A model generated the notes under the pieces. The model saw only the letters and a list, made by a program, of their open reading frames with translations, was not told the DNA's origin and did no database searches. Both the position numbers and the translations under genes were made by a program. From Cytidiella melzeri (taxonomy: Eukaryota > Basidiomycota > Agaricomycetes > Polyporales > Irpicaceae): 64,000 bases of DNA. Location: the NCBI GenBank assembly GCA_022592445.1, contig JABYQR010000003.1, positions 124,001 through 188,000 on the forward strand. Direction: 5' to 3'. Shown here piece after piece: positions 11,040 to 22,494 of the stretch; the first letter of the stretch is position 1; every line of letters begins with the position of its first letter.

Positions 11040-14000
11040 CTGTCCTGGATCCTCAAGCCTTTACTGTGCTTCGTCCAGAAATGCGGTTTCACACATACCC
11101 TCTCGCAGCATACGGCGCCACCTCCTTTTGTTCCATCGAACCAGGTCGTAGCTGGATGCAAACACGCGAGCCACATCACTATTCGCCACTCTCCCTTTCA
11201 CTGAACGTCTCCTTGCTCTGCTGTGTGGACCTCACAGGTCCAGCGCGTCAACGACGGCTCACTCCAGCGGCGCTCCGTACAAATTCCTCGAACGCTTCTA
11301 TGAAGCATCGTACCCTTGTCTTTGTCTGTCCTCAGCTATACCCAGCTTTGTATTACTGATGTTCTGAATCAACCTCGAACGTTCCATCTCACCGATCTAC
11401 GAACTGACACGACCCTCCCTCAATCGAACTGCATTCTTGTTTTGCTCTACACTTCGATTTCCTCATACTCGGTCTCTTTCTCTTCTGCGATGCTTACCCT
11501 CGCTTCAATTGGGCTCTCGAATCTGGAATTCTTACATATTTGTTCTCGTCCTTGCACCGCTTGTCTTGTCCAATTAATCGTTATGCCCGCATGTACGTCG
11601 CTTGTTAGAATATAATCGCGTCCGTCAGATATCCTTTCGTGCGGCGATTCCCGACATTTACGGGATGTTGTGACCCACGGTATTTATGGAAAACGACTGC
11701 GCCAATGCTATGGTTGTGTACGCCGACATCTGTGCAACAGTTCTGGACTGTTACTGCGGACACTTGCGAACACTGCACCCGTTGGAGCTCACGAAAATAG
11801 GATAGAATACATTCCGGACGCTATGGATCCAGACCTCGAGTCTGCAGCAGAAATGCCACTAGATATCCGTCCGGAAAACTAAGCTTCACGCATACGCGGA
11901 AACGTGTGCTTCCTTCAAAAGTTCCAGAGATATGTACGTCAGTAGAACTCTGCGATCCCATTGGCGCGTCTTCTGTAATCAAAAGAGCGTGTGCAGTGTG
12001 CACGTATGGCAGGAGTGCCACAGAGCTTCGTACAGGGCTACGGATGCCATGTAGGAACGACTAGTCCCGCCGTGAAGAGCACAGTCTGACCTCGACTGCC
12101 GGCGCCGTCGGGTTGCGTAAGCTGCAGTCTGTGTGTGTGTAACGTTGTCTCCCGGAAGACTGCGATGCAACGACTCTCTCTTTCGTAAACGGTTCGGAGA
12201 TGTGCGTACTCGAAGTTTCGAGACACGAATTACGCACAGCTCACTGTATCGGTGACCGTGTGTAGCGTCGCGGAAGTTTCTCCGTAAGTCCCGAGTTTGC
12301 GATGGGTCTATTGTGCGCTCACATCCACACATCCGGAGTACCCCAAATGGCGGAGGATGACTCCCCGCTTTTCCAAGTGCCCGTTCAGCCTGCAATTTGG
12401 AATGTGCTTGCATCCCATAGTTCCCATATCACCTAAAGACGGGTATCAGTGTTTTCCTTTGCGATGCGATGAGATACTTAGTGCTTTACTCGGTGTAAGT
12501 ACGTCTATCACGCTCGTTGCCGCAAGTCTACCGGGGGTTGGCGACATGCTGACACAGTGCGCGGACCTCATAGCAGATGTTACGGTACGGCAACTTCCTG
12601 TACGGACGACTGCGGATGAGTACATACGCACCGGGTCAGCCAACGCGCTGTTCTCCGCCAAAGCTGCCCATTCTCCGCACAACGTTTTGCATGCGGAGGG
12701 CCGTCGGGATGACTTGGAACTGACCACGGAAAGATGCGCCCATATGCCTGCCGTCAAACCTTGGTCGATAATAAAGCGGATCAGAGCCAGTCCGACGGGA
12801 TGATGTGACCAAGAATGTGGCTCACCAGCGGCAGGACGGCATTACCAAGGTTTTGATCCCCGAAGCCACAGAACTGCCCAGAGTCTCAATTGCATGCAGC
12901 ACAACATGCGTTTGCGTGCGAAGTCCCGGGCGCATCACCAGGAGAACTCCTTGCACCGCTAGCTCTGTTCACCCCCAAGTACCTGCGACAACGTAAGCAT
13001 ATCTGGGGGAGCACGTGAAATCCTTTCACCAGAACGTGCTGCCCATATAGACGGAGTTTGCAAAGGGAATGAATGACCAATCGCGGCCTGCGAGGGACGG
13101 CATGTCAATACAAACCCATGAGACGTTTCTCGCATTGAATGTCTCCACTTAGTTGTATTGGGCAAAGCCAGCAACTATCGTATGTGGAATCCCAGGTCGG
13201 CACACTGACAGCCAAGACCCCATTGTCGGTCGGCCGCGGCGTGCGTACGAACCCGGGGACGAGGACGAGGACATGACAGCCCACCGACAAAAAATTAGAC
13301 GTGTGTCACCACGTCACATTGGAATTGGGATGATGCCCAGATGAGATTACGGGCTAGCGTGTACCGGTGTGCCGACGCCTTGAGGAATGTCATTGTAGAC
13401 AAGCTGTCAAGTGCTGCGACGATATTAGACCGAAAGAGAATGCAGTAGGTGCTAACCATTGCACGCGCATCACTCATCTGAATCGTCCAAGCACTAGTCC
13501 TTACCTGACATGGGCAACAGCGATGCTCGGGATAATACAACATGCGCTGCAGTAGATATTGCCGAAAGCCAGTGCACGTCTTGGCCGCGATGCTAGGAGC
13601 GGTAGAGCGGTCCGGGAGTTCGCCTTGGTCGAAAGGGACGCTGGGGGACGCACTTGAGGGCCGGACGGCGTGCTTGTAGTTTGGGATTCGAGAAATAATG
13701 TGAGATAGCTAGAGTCTCTCGTCGTTTGCATTGCACGCTGGAGAGCACTTTGTAGTCGAGGGGACAATGCACGGCAGCAACTATTCTCACCTTCCACACT
13801 CAGCGTCTCAAGTCCAGATTAGGCGAGTAGCTTGAGTTTGCCTATTCCGAAGTGGACAATCGCTGGTCTGTTCCAAGCGAGTCTTTTGTTCTATATGGCA
13901 TTGACTGACGAGGGACCCTCATAAAGATCGCTCGAGCATTGTTGTTCTCTCCCTTTCGCATTGACCTACTATTGTATCGCCTTGTAGTTGACGAGACAAT

Positions 14001-14182
14001 GTTGTTCTATATGGAAGACATCAGCGACAATGCAAGAATATCTGGTGAACACTTATAAACTATACCGATGTGCAACAGGACGTACAGCAATCCTGCGTCG
14101 CAGCCTGGTTTCTCTCTTCGAGTCCTGCAAACTGTATCTTTAGTGTCGGACACATACCCAACATCATCTACATATCATCCTC
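11040..14182. other. 3.1 kb without a supported gene
   Basis: The first 300-500 bp are probably the 3' UTR of the preceding gene. Beyond that, only short frames occur on both strands (longest 12297-12803 plus, 168 codons, and 12446-12757 minus, overlapping it). None has a recognisable domain, repeat, signal peptide or intron pattern. No LTR, inverted end or tandem array is evident. Either it is a regulatory or relic region, or it holds a non-coding transcript that cannot be seen from sequence alone. Confidence 0.5.
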
Positions 14183-14584
14183 ATGATGGAACACGGGTGC
14201 CTCGCAGTTGCAATAGTCCAACGCCAAGTCATGGTAGTTCAAGGTAGCTTTGCTCGATTCACAAAGTATGGTCGACACGCTGATGTTTCGTTGTTAGCGT
14301 CGCGCTCTCATAGCTCTCGAGAGTCACAGCTGGACGTACACACATTCATACCATTCGGCTCCAACGTCTTCCTATCATCTCCCGTGCCCGAGGCACGCAT
14401 ATCGTCATCCGACATCCTCACCATCTTCCCGACGAGCGACAGGATCAGCTGTGACTCAGCTGGCATGGGGGAGATACTCGAACTCTCACCGCGCGCATAC
14501 AGGGAGTTCATCGAGCTCAGCTCTCGCATGCAGAAGAAATACGAACGACTGTTCGACGTCTGGTCGCGCAAGTCTCGTCACTAG
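14183..14584 (+). CDS. Possible small protein of unknown function
   Basis: A single open frame of 133 codons starts with two ATGs (14183 and 14186). The C-terminal half looks plausible for a protein: an acidic/hydrophobic segment followed by a helix with AYREFIELSSRMQKKYERLF and a basic end. I recognise no domain, and no introns are needed. It lies alone between two gene-poor stretches. It may be a real small gene or chance, so confidence is low. Confidence 0.3.
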   Translation: MMEHGCLAVAIVQRQVMVVQGSFARFTKYGRHADVSLLASRSHSSRESQLDVHTFIPFGSNVFLSSPVPEARISSSDILTIFPTSDRISCDSAGMGEILELSPRAYREFIELSSRMQKKYERLFDVWSRKSRH

Positions 14585-15005
14585 GATGTTACTATTTGTC
14601 GGATGTATCACTGCCATGATAACGCCGGTTTAGTTTCGCAGTTCTTGTTTACATGCTTTGCTCACCGTTCATAGAAAGATACCCACATCTAATCGTAGTC
14701 ACATTGTATCGATAGTCTGTCTGTAGCTTGTTTCTCAATAACTGTATCAATAGCTTCTTCTACTATGCGTAGTATAAATGATATGTTGTATGCCCCAATC
14801 TCTGTAGTCACAGACCATCAGTGCTATGTAGCAATTATAAAACTAGTCTAATCATACCGTGCTATATTCTGTGAATCCACCCACAAATCGGCCAGTTCTA
14901 GCGGTATTTGCGTTGTTGAGGAGTTAACGAGCTCCTCGCTGGTATCCAATGGAGGTTGATAACACGACTAACCATGCATACGGATGATAACATAGAGTAT
15001 GACAT
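14585..15005. other. Intergenic, AT-rich
   Basis: About 420 bp between the small ORF and the stop of the minus-strand orphan. It is AT-rich with short homopolymer and TATA-like runs. No gene or repeat is seen. Confidence 0.5.
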
Positions 15006-16157
15006 CTACGCCATCTTAGCAGCGACCATCATAGTCTCAAAGTCTGACAGACTCATCGACTTGTCTGGAGAGGTGGAGAAAGCTTCTAACATCTCAACGA
15101 TCTGTGAACTCGAACATCAGCGTGAGACGTCAAGATACACCAGTGAATTGCTAGATACCTCTTCGGCAGTGATCCTCTCCTTCAGTAGTTCAGCAACCCG
15201 TGCGATGTCCTTAATCATTATGCTCTTCCCCTGTACCTCAGAATCTGCAACACCAGGGAAGAACATTGCGAACATGCGGAGACACTCTGCCTTCTGCCGC
15301 GGTGTCAGTCGCGTCAGGGTCGTCTCACCAAAGCCGTCCGACGATGCAGATGAGTACGAAGCCTTTCGAGATCGTGTCCGACGGGCTGCAGCAGTAGCCT
15401 TGGTTTTTCCCTTTCCCGTGCTTTTACGCTGCGGCGTAGAACGAACAAATCCGCCCTCCTGGTAGTCATCCCCCGAGTCTTCTTCTTCTGCCACTTCATC
15501 ACTCATCCCGCCAGACTCTGTGTATTCTTCCTCGGAACCTGCACTCTCCTCCTCCTCCTCCTCGTTCATCGCCTCGTCTTCCTGTAGTTCCCCCTCTTCA
15601 TCCAGAGCAGAAGTGTCGAACAGCGCCGCACATACAGCTCTCCAATCCTTACGACTCACCAACAGCTCGTTCTCTGAGTTTACCTTGCTCCTCAGATTTT
15701 CGCCAGCGGTTCCCCAGCCGGACGCAGCGTTTCGAAAAACGTCAAGAACATCTTCGTCGTCGGGCTGGAGGTCCAACAGCTGCAACGCTCGAGGGATCAG
15801 CCTGAATGGGATGTAGGCTTTCTGTATCTCTTCCATGCTGTCATCTGTAGATACCGAGTCCGACGGCGGAACGACAAATCCTCCAGCGGCTGAGCTGGCA
15901 GCATCTTCAGGAATAAATCCACCTCCCATGGACTGCTCCACATCGTCTAACAAAAACCCGCCTGCTGTAGGAGGCTCGCCGAGCGGCGTCGTATTCATTG
16001 TTGATGGCTTGGAACCGGAGGCACCTCTGCGTCGCTTTCTCGATCTGCCGGTATCGTCTGAGCAGGCTGCGTCAAGAGCGCGATCTATGCGCTTTCGAAG
16101 GCGGAAAGGTAATGAAGCAAAAGTTGGGTCTATGTCTTTCTCGTCGGTAGCTCCCAT
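15006..16157 (-). CDS. Acidic, GGF-motif orphan with degenerate EF-hand-like C-terminus
   Basis: Two exons, 16157-15159 and 15101-15006, join in phase (GAG|ATC) to give 364 residues. The frame stays open upstream of 16157 to a GTG at 16241 but has no earlier ATG. Features in order: SLPFRLRKRIDRALDAA near the start, a basic RSRKRRRG stretch fit for nuclear import, and three G-G-F turns (GGFLLDD, GGGFIPED, GGFVVPP). Next are a helical segment ending in VSRKDWRAVCAALF, a long acidic stretch (about residues 210-265), a further GGFVRS, and a C-terminal LTPRQKAECLRMFAMFFPG region. The last exon supplies a helix-loop-helix ending (EEIVEMLEAFSTS...SLSDFETMM) shaped like the last EF-hand of calmodulin, but the loop lacks the Asp/Glu ligands. 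It is probably nuclear; the function is unknown. Confidence 0.75.
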
Positions 16158-17569
16158 AGCGTACGTATACGTAGAGAGCAGCTTGAAGGTGTTGTTACAG
16201 TAATGATGAAGTCCTTTTGCCTTTGCCACTGACAGCGTCACGGTCGCGACATGTCACAATGTGACCTAGAACTCCGACCGCTCTTCTCTTCTCTTTGCGT
16301 CTTGTCCTGTTTCACTGACCATCTCTTCGCCCAATGTTACCAAATGTCCTATATCAAACCTCAAGCACTGCTATACTCGTATCCTGTGTTCTGTTAGCTT
16401 GCCTTCCCCAGGTGAACGGATGGCCTGAAAAGGTTCTTGACCTCTGCAGTGCTTTGGTCCCTCGTTTCTGCTAAGCCTTGGCGCCTAGAAAACAATGTAC
16501 CTGTAACAGCTGCTATGTGAGTGTGTTGATCAACGGAGCCATTATTGCTGCCAAAAGTTCCATAGCGCAACGTTCTCCAATCTGCTCGAACCCGTCGCTG
16601 TGGTCATTCTCGGTACATGTAATACCCTGCACAGCCGCGCACCGGGCTTAGCGGCGGGTGTGGTATCTGAGCATAATGCGATTGTTGCTATGTGAGTGCC
16701 TCTTGCGATGTTTTGCCCGTTCAGGAAACGTGCAGTCATGTGCAGCCTGACCTGCGTGCAGATTTCTCTGGACCTGCGCTGGAGCAGCAGATAGAGGTGC
16801 TGTTGGATGAAGCCCACGATCATTGTGCCGCATGGTATTCAAGGTCTTTCTAGTTCGAGACTAGTTCGAGATCAACACGGCCCGTTCGTAATGCAAGTTA
16901 TATTGAGACCGTCATACTAACAGGAGTTACATACTCGATTCGACGTCGATATGCGGCATTCAGAGCTTCGTCACCTCGCGTCATGGTGTTCAACGTCCAG
17001 GGACGGCCACGCCACTTTCCAACAGCTTGAACGCGGACGAGGGTTCACCGCCATGCCTTCTGTGTCCCAAAATAGAGGCCATCTGTGCATAACATGGATA
17101 AACTCCGTCGGCATTCTTTTGCTTTTGACGAAGAAATAACTGGGTTGTCGTGATAGCCAGGACGTATTGTCCATGCCCTGCATTTTACTGCAACTCACTC
17201 TTAGCGCAATTACTTTATGGATTGTCCTCTGCAGGCTACATGTTTAGTACGACTTTTGACCTTCGCTCAGACCCTTTTACTGACCGTCGTGTTTGCCAGG
17301 GCCTATTACGTATATTTCGTCAAAATCACCTGCACCTTTGGACAATCTCATCTGTAAGGTAGGCCAGAGCTTACCGTAGCGCTTATTGTTGATGGCAGAC
17401 ATGCAGGCATTCCGAGGATATATAAGTTTGCCATAGGAAGCAAGGGTCGCCTTCCTGTGTTCCGTTTCCCACTCCACTTTACCAACCAGAAGAAGATTTA
17501 CATCACCAAGCGACACAAGTACGACTCACGGTACACGCCTTGCGAGCCAACCTGAACAACACGCAGACG
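16158..17569. other. Intergenic, 1.4 kb
   Basis: Divergent upstream region shared by the 15006-16157 gene and the F-box-like gene. Only short, unsupported frames occur. A CT-rich leader precedes 17570. No repeat is recognised. Confidence 0.5.
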
Positions 17570-18831
17570 ATGCAGCGTCAACGTGGAGTGTTGGTGAATC
17601 TGTCTCCTCCCCTACCGCAGGAGCTTATCGGCGAAATCATCGACTGTCTGCACGACGATCACGCCTCGCTCCGAGTTTGTGCTCTCGTGGCCCGAGCTTG
17701 GGCATACTGCGCGCAATCGAACCTCTTCCGAACGAGGCTGCTCACAAATTCAGAGGATCTCAAGCGTTCCGAAGAATGGTTCAATCGCAACCCGCACCTC
17801 GCGGTCCACGTGCGTACGCTCAGGATCAACTTAGCACACGAGCATTACGAATGGATCGGCTCCGTCCCGCGGTGCCTGCTCACTCGGCTGCCGCTTCTGC
17901 AGGCGCTGCACTTTGAACGCGTCGAGTGGACGACGAAGGCAAAGAACACGATGGATATCTCGTTTTTCGCAAGCCTCGCGGAGTGCAAGGCTTTGCGAGA
18001 GCTCTCGCTTGATAAGTGCAAGTTTGCGACTTTCAGGGACTTGGAGAGGATGGTGTGCGTGTGTGGGGACGGCCGATTAAAGAAACTTTCGCTCGATCTC
18101 GTCACGTGGCAGGACAAGCAATCGACAAATCTACTGGAGCAGCAACAGCTCACGAAGCAGCTGTCGGGGTTGACGCACGTGAACATCGGGCGGAACTGCT
18201 CGATCGAGTTCATGTGCAATTGGCTGAGACAGACCCCGGCGTGCCCGACGCTGCATTCGGTGGAGATTATCGATATCACGCAGAAGAACGAGCTCAAGGC
18301 CGTGAGCGAGCTGTTGCGCACGGTCGGGCATTCACTTGAACATCTCAAGTTGAGCTGCTTGCCTACACTGGTAGAAACTGCGGAGGCGTTCATCCAAAGT
18401 ACGTTTTCCTATGCGCAAGAAAACATTCCACCGAGTACTGACCCTGGTTGGTTGTTGATGTTTTAGGTATCCCTCAACACCTCGACCTCACCCCCCTGAC
18501 CGGTCTCCGAAGCTTGCACATCGTGCTCACTGACCTCGAGGACGATTTCCTTCGCTGGGTCCCACTCGTCCTTGACAAAATGCGCGCCCCGCTTCTCAAG
18601 CGGCTCAAATTCGACGTGTGGGTCAAGCGGTCTCATAGACTGGACGGGAAGGCTTGGAAAGCGCTGGTGAAGTGGATCACAGGGCTAAAAGGAGTGAGGG
18701 AGATTTTATTTGTGCAGAGGGGGTTTGCGAGGGTGGAGGAGGCGAAATTTTGGCTTGAAACAGGCGGGTTGGCGGGGTTGGGAGAGGTGTTGCGTTACGA
18801 AGAGAGGAGAATTGGATTGGAGGGACGCTGA
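17570..18831 (+). CDS. F-box-like / leucine-rich-repeat-like protein
   Basis: Exons 17570-18398 and 18467-18831 join in phase (A|GT, Ser) to give 397 residues. The first ATG in frame is at 17570. Near the start, PLPQELIGEIIDCL followed by LRVCALVARAWAYCAQSNLF is the F-box-like pattern common in mushroom genomes (P-x-E-hydrophobic, then CxLVxRxW). The rest shows repeated leucine-rich strands: LPLLQALHFERVEW, CKALRELSLDKCKF, LKKLSLDLVTW and TGLRSLHIVL. F-box proteins recruit substrates to SCF ubiquitin ligases, and Agaricomycetes carry large expanded sets. The substrate cannot be predicted. Confidence 0.85.
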
Positions 18832-19490
18832 TTGAATCATTTTCTCGGTGTGGTTCTGTGGAAGTACTGTAAACTGGCGGTACTGACCACCGGTTGTGTG
18901 CGATTATTGCTACGTCATGTGTGTATACTATCAATGTGTCGTTATACCTTCTACCTCTCATCAATCATGATATCTTCACAGGTAGAACCCCAAACTGGAT
19001 TGGGATTACGACAGAGCTCAGTGTCAGCTTCGTTCCCAGTCGTTAAACTGTTGCCTTCATGTTCATACAATCAGTGAGAATACCACTTGAACACAAACAA
19101 ATCCTAGAGGATTCCATGCCTACCCAAGCCAATCTCTCCCCCTAATTCATATGTAAAAAGTCCCATCTGATCTATGCCTACCGCTACAAAAGCTACGAGT
19201 ATAACAACACAGCTCAACTACCATGCTCGGTGGGACCCATGTACTAGATGCTTCTTTCAGCGCTTACGGCATGCTCAAGAAAGGAGGCGCCAGCTTTTGA
19301 TCCTAACAACGCTAAACAGAGTGCGATGTATGAGCGCTAAGCTTGTCCCAATTGACCAATCCAGGTAAAATTATGAATAGATATGATAACCTAATGCTTT
19401 ACAGAGTACATGCATAATGACATAGCATCCATACCAGCCACGGGACCACGACGCGGCATTCGTGCCGATCTAAGCAGGAACATTGCAGTG
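18832..19490. other. Intergenic between convergent gene ends
   Basis: About 660 bp between the F-box-like gene stop and the MBP1 stop. It should contain both 3' UTRs. No gene or repeat is recognised. Confidence 0.5.
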
Positions 19491-22244
19491 TCATATCACA
19501 CCGTTACGGACCTGGAATCCATGATATGATTAAGAACAAATCATAAGAGATCGAATAGTTAGGACATACTTTCTGCAGAAAGCCAGATACGCGCCCTATG
19601 TCGATAACTTGCGCTTCACTCTCGACTGCCACTACCAAGTTCTCAAGCATCTGTCTCGGACAAACCACATGTTAGCGTGTACTGTGCATCGACATCCCAA
19701 TACACACCTCTTCAACCTTCTCCATTGGAACTCCAGTGCACAGCGCAACAATCTTCTTACAATGAAACTCCTTCTCAGCACTGGCCCCCTTGAGTCGATG
19801 CACCCTGTCTTCCAACAACTTATCCATCCTTAGCTGCCACATCCTCATTCTCCTTAGTCGTATCAGGCTGGCCACAGAGTCCTCCGTAGGAAGAGCCGGA
19901 TCCTCATCGAGCGTGAAGGAGAGATCAACAGAGCCACCTATACCAGCTAGCGTAGAACTCGGCCCGCGATTCCTGAAGGCAGGACCAACACGTGTACCAG
20001 CGTCCAAACCATCCAACTCAGTTCGTCCTGTCCAATCGAAGTTGTCTTCTTTCTCCAACGCTGCCTCCAAATTGCGCGTCCGCTGTATCACTAGATCCAG
20101 ATCGGCGCATTCCGCTTGCCACTCCTGAACCTGCTTGCGCTGCTCCGACAGTGTTCGAGTGGCGACTCGCAGGTGTGCCTGTGTCAAATCGAGCGTATCT
20201 TGCTTGGACTTAATCTCTGCCGAGAAATCGGTGGATAGGCTCTGAATGATAGTCTGTATGTCTACTCTGTCGTGAATATGGTTCCCTAGTTACGAGCGCG
20301 CTACGTACCAGCTAAAACGTCCTGACTCTTCTGCACTGGCGCGGAAGGCCCTGCTCGAAGAGAGGATAGCAAGTCTTCCGCTCGAGGTGTGCCCCCAAGC
20401 TCCTGTGAAAGACTCAGTCGGCCGAGCTAAGCTACACTTCGATAACACTCACCTCCGCTTCCACGCCAAAATCACCAGGCCGAAGCCCAAGTTTATTCGC
20501 TAATATACGATTCGCCCCTACATCTATCAGGGTCCTCACTATACTCCTGTTACCCACTCTAGCGGCCACGTTCAAAGCTGTGTCCCCGTGCTCATCCTGT
20601 ATGTCTACAAGACTCTTGAAGTCACCGCCCTGGTGCTGTGCGATCCAGAAGAAAATTTGCTCCAAGTAATAGCGAGCTGCCAATGCTCGTCCTTTGACTC
20701 CTGCGGAAGCCACCACATGATGCACAACACTCTTCTGAGACGTGTCGAGTGTGCGGATAGATGCCTGAAGTGCAGCTACCAAAGTATAAAATGTCTGACT
20801 GTCGTAGTTGACTGTGGCCAACGTTGCACGCACAAGTGGGGTCTCGCCACTATAGTTTCCCCGGTGAACATCTGCCCCGCTGGAAATCAGAGCCTGTACT
20901 GTTTGGTGACGAGCCAAGCTCGCAGCTAGATGCAGAGCTGTGTGGCCTTGGTCGTCAAGAACAATGTCGATATCAGAAGACAGCGCAGGATTATCTGGAG
21001 GTATCTCGCGAAGGGAGCTTAATACGAAGCCAGGCTCGTCGCGATAGCATATGTGCGAAACAATAGCAGCGCGGCGCGGGTCGCGCAAGGGAGCAGTAAG
21101 GTCCATACCGCGAGGGATCGTCGCTTTGGTGGCAAAACGCGCCTCTTGCAATTCGTCGCTAGCTTCAAGTTGTGGTGCTTTCCCGTTCGGTATCGTATGA
21201 ATACTCTGTGAGCTCTCGGGTCTCGAAAGTATTCCATTCACGGAGGTCAGCACCGGTGAATTAGGCGCTGTTTCGCCGAAGGGATCAGTGCGAGCACGTT
21301 TCGGAGCTGACGGGCCATCCTGTTCATGGTCAGGCTCGTGAGGAGTGGCGGATGGAGGGCGGGATGTCTGTATGTCTGGTGAAGCAGCCAAAGCGAACGG
21401 GGAGCGCGTATCCGCACTCGTATCAGATCTGGCCCTCTTCAGAGGCTGTTGTTGTACTGGGGGAGGTGTAGGGGAAATACCGGGCATTGAGTTGAAAGGG
21501 GAGGCTGCCCCTGGAAAGCCATTGCCAGCGTAGTATGGTCCAGGTGACGCGTAGCCTGGTGGTCTTTGAGCACTCAGTGTAGAGGTGGAGGGTGTGAATA
21601 AGCCTTGGGCGCGACCTTGGTGTAGCAGGCGCATAGCGGAACCAGGCATGATAGGTGGAGGTGCAAGAGCACCTACAGAAGAGCATTTAGCCAACGGCCA
21701 CAGGCACTATACCGCTGATATAAGTGGCCTCACCTGACATTGATGATGGCATTCCAGGAGGCAGAGCCCCAATCGCGTTTGTATTAGGGACAAAGTCGAA
21801 TAAAGGTGAAAGAAGAGGTGCGACACCGTATTGCAGAGCAATATCCCGGCCGCGTTCCAACGGTATCCTAGACCAATGTGCATCAGGGTGAGATAAGTAC
21901 TAAGCCGCCGACCACACGTACCATGTCCCTTGATATTTACCGTAACCCCCTTGAACTATTTCGTGCTTTCCTGGGAGGATCTCCTTCTCCAATATCTTTG
22001 TGCGCCTCCCTTTGTCAACGCCCGCCACTTTGAGGATTTGTGTCGCGTTCACATACGAATCCGCACGTCTACGCATTACGGCGATGCCACGGACCATACA
22101 CTCATACACCTAAATTAATCCCGACGCGTTCGTAACAAGGCTCGGCGGCGAGAAACGTGAAAGATGCACCTGAACAGAAGAATATACAGCATTGTAAATT
22201 TTCACTGGAGCTTGCTGTCCCGGCACTCTAGATGTGGCTTGCAT
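19491..22244 (-). CDS. MBP1: APSES-domain cell-cycle transcription factor, MBF subunit Mbp1/Res type
   Basis: Eight exons close in phase: 22244-22170, 22109-21922, 21867-21734, 21672-20453, 20402-20309, 20264-19708, 19650-19570 and 19511-19491, giving 789 residues. The APSES/KilA-N DNA-binding domain covers about residues 15-110 ([51 protein letters not shown]). A Ser/Pro-rich linker follows. Ankyrin repeats lie near 370-535 ([28 protein letters not shown]), then a coiled coil near 570-720. The protein ends in SGFLQKVRNGVI, a hallmark ending of this family, supplied partly by a 21-base last exon. MBF-type factors bind ACGCGT and drive G1/S genes. The gene diverges from PMT4 across a promoter holding several ACGCG cores. 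Confidence 0.95.
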
Positions 22245-22494
22245 GTCGACGGAGTTGACGGCGAAGACGCGCCTCCCGCCGGGGTGCACGGTGGAGACCC
22301 TCAGAAAGCACGCGACGCGCGTGGGTAAGTAATCTGGTAAGTAACATCTTTGTACTTACTTAGGTTTCTTACCAGCTGTTACTTTGTTAGCTCAGTCTGT
22401 TATCGGCATCAATTACGCGTGGTATATGTATGCCGATGTCACACGCTACATGTACAAGCGCTTTTCAACTTCAACTTCGACACTCACTCCCACC
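22245..22494. promoter_or_regulatory. Shared MBP1/PMT4 promoter with MCB-like ACGCG cores
   Basis: In the 250 bp between the two divergent starts, the core ACGCG (either strand) occurs at 22267-22271, 22310-22314, 22315-22319, 22318-22322 (reverse) and as the full palindrome ACGCGT at 22415-22420. Another ACGCGT lies in MBP1 intron 1 at 22124-22129. ACGCGT is the Mlu I cell-cycle box bound by MBF. The sites are seen directly; control by MBP1 itself is inferred. Confidence 0.6.

Noticed and set aside
12297..12803. 168-codon plus-strand frame
   Set aside because: It overlaps a 103-codon minus frame, has no domain or splice context and is of chance length for this base composition.
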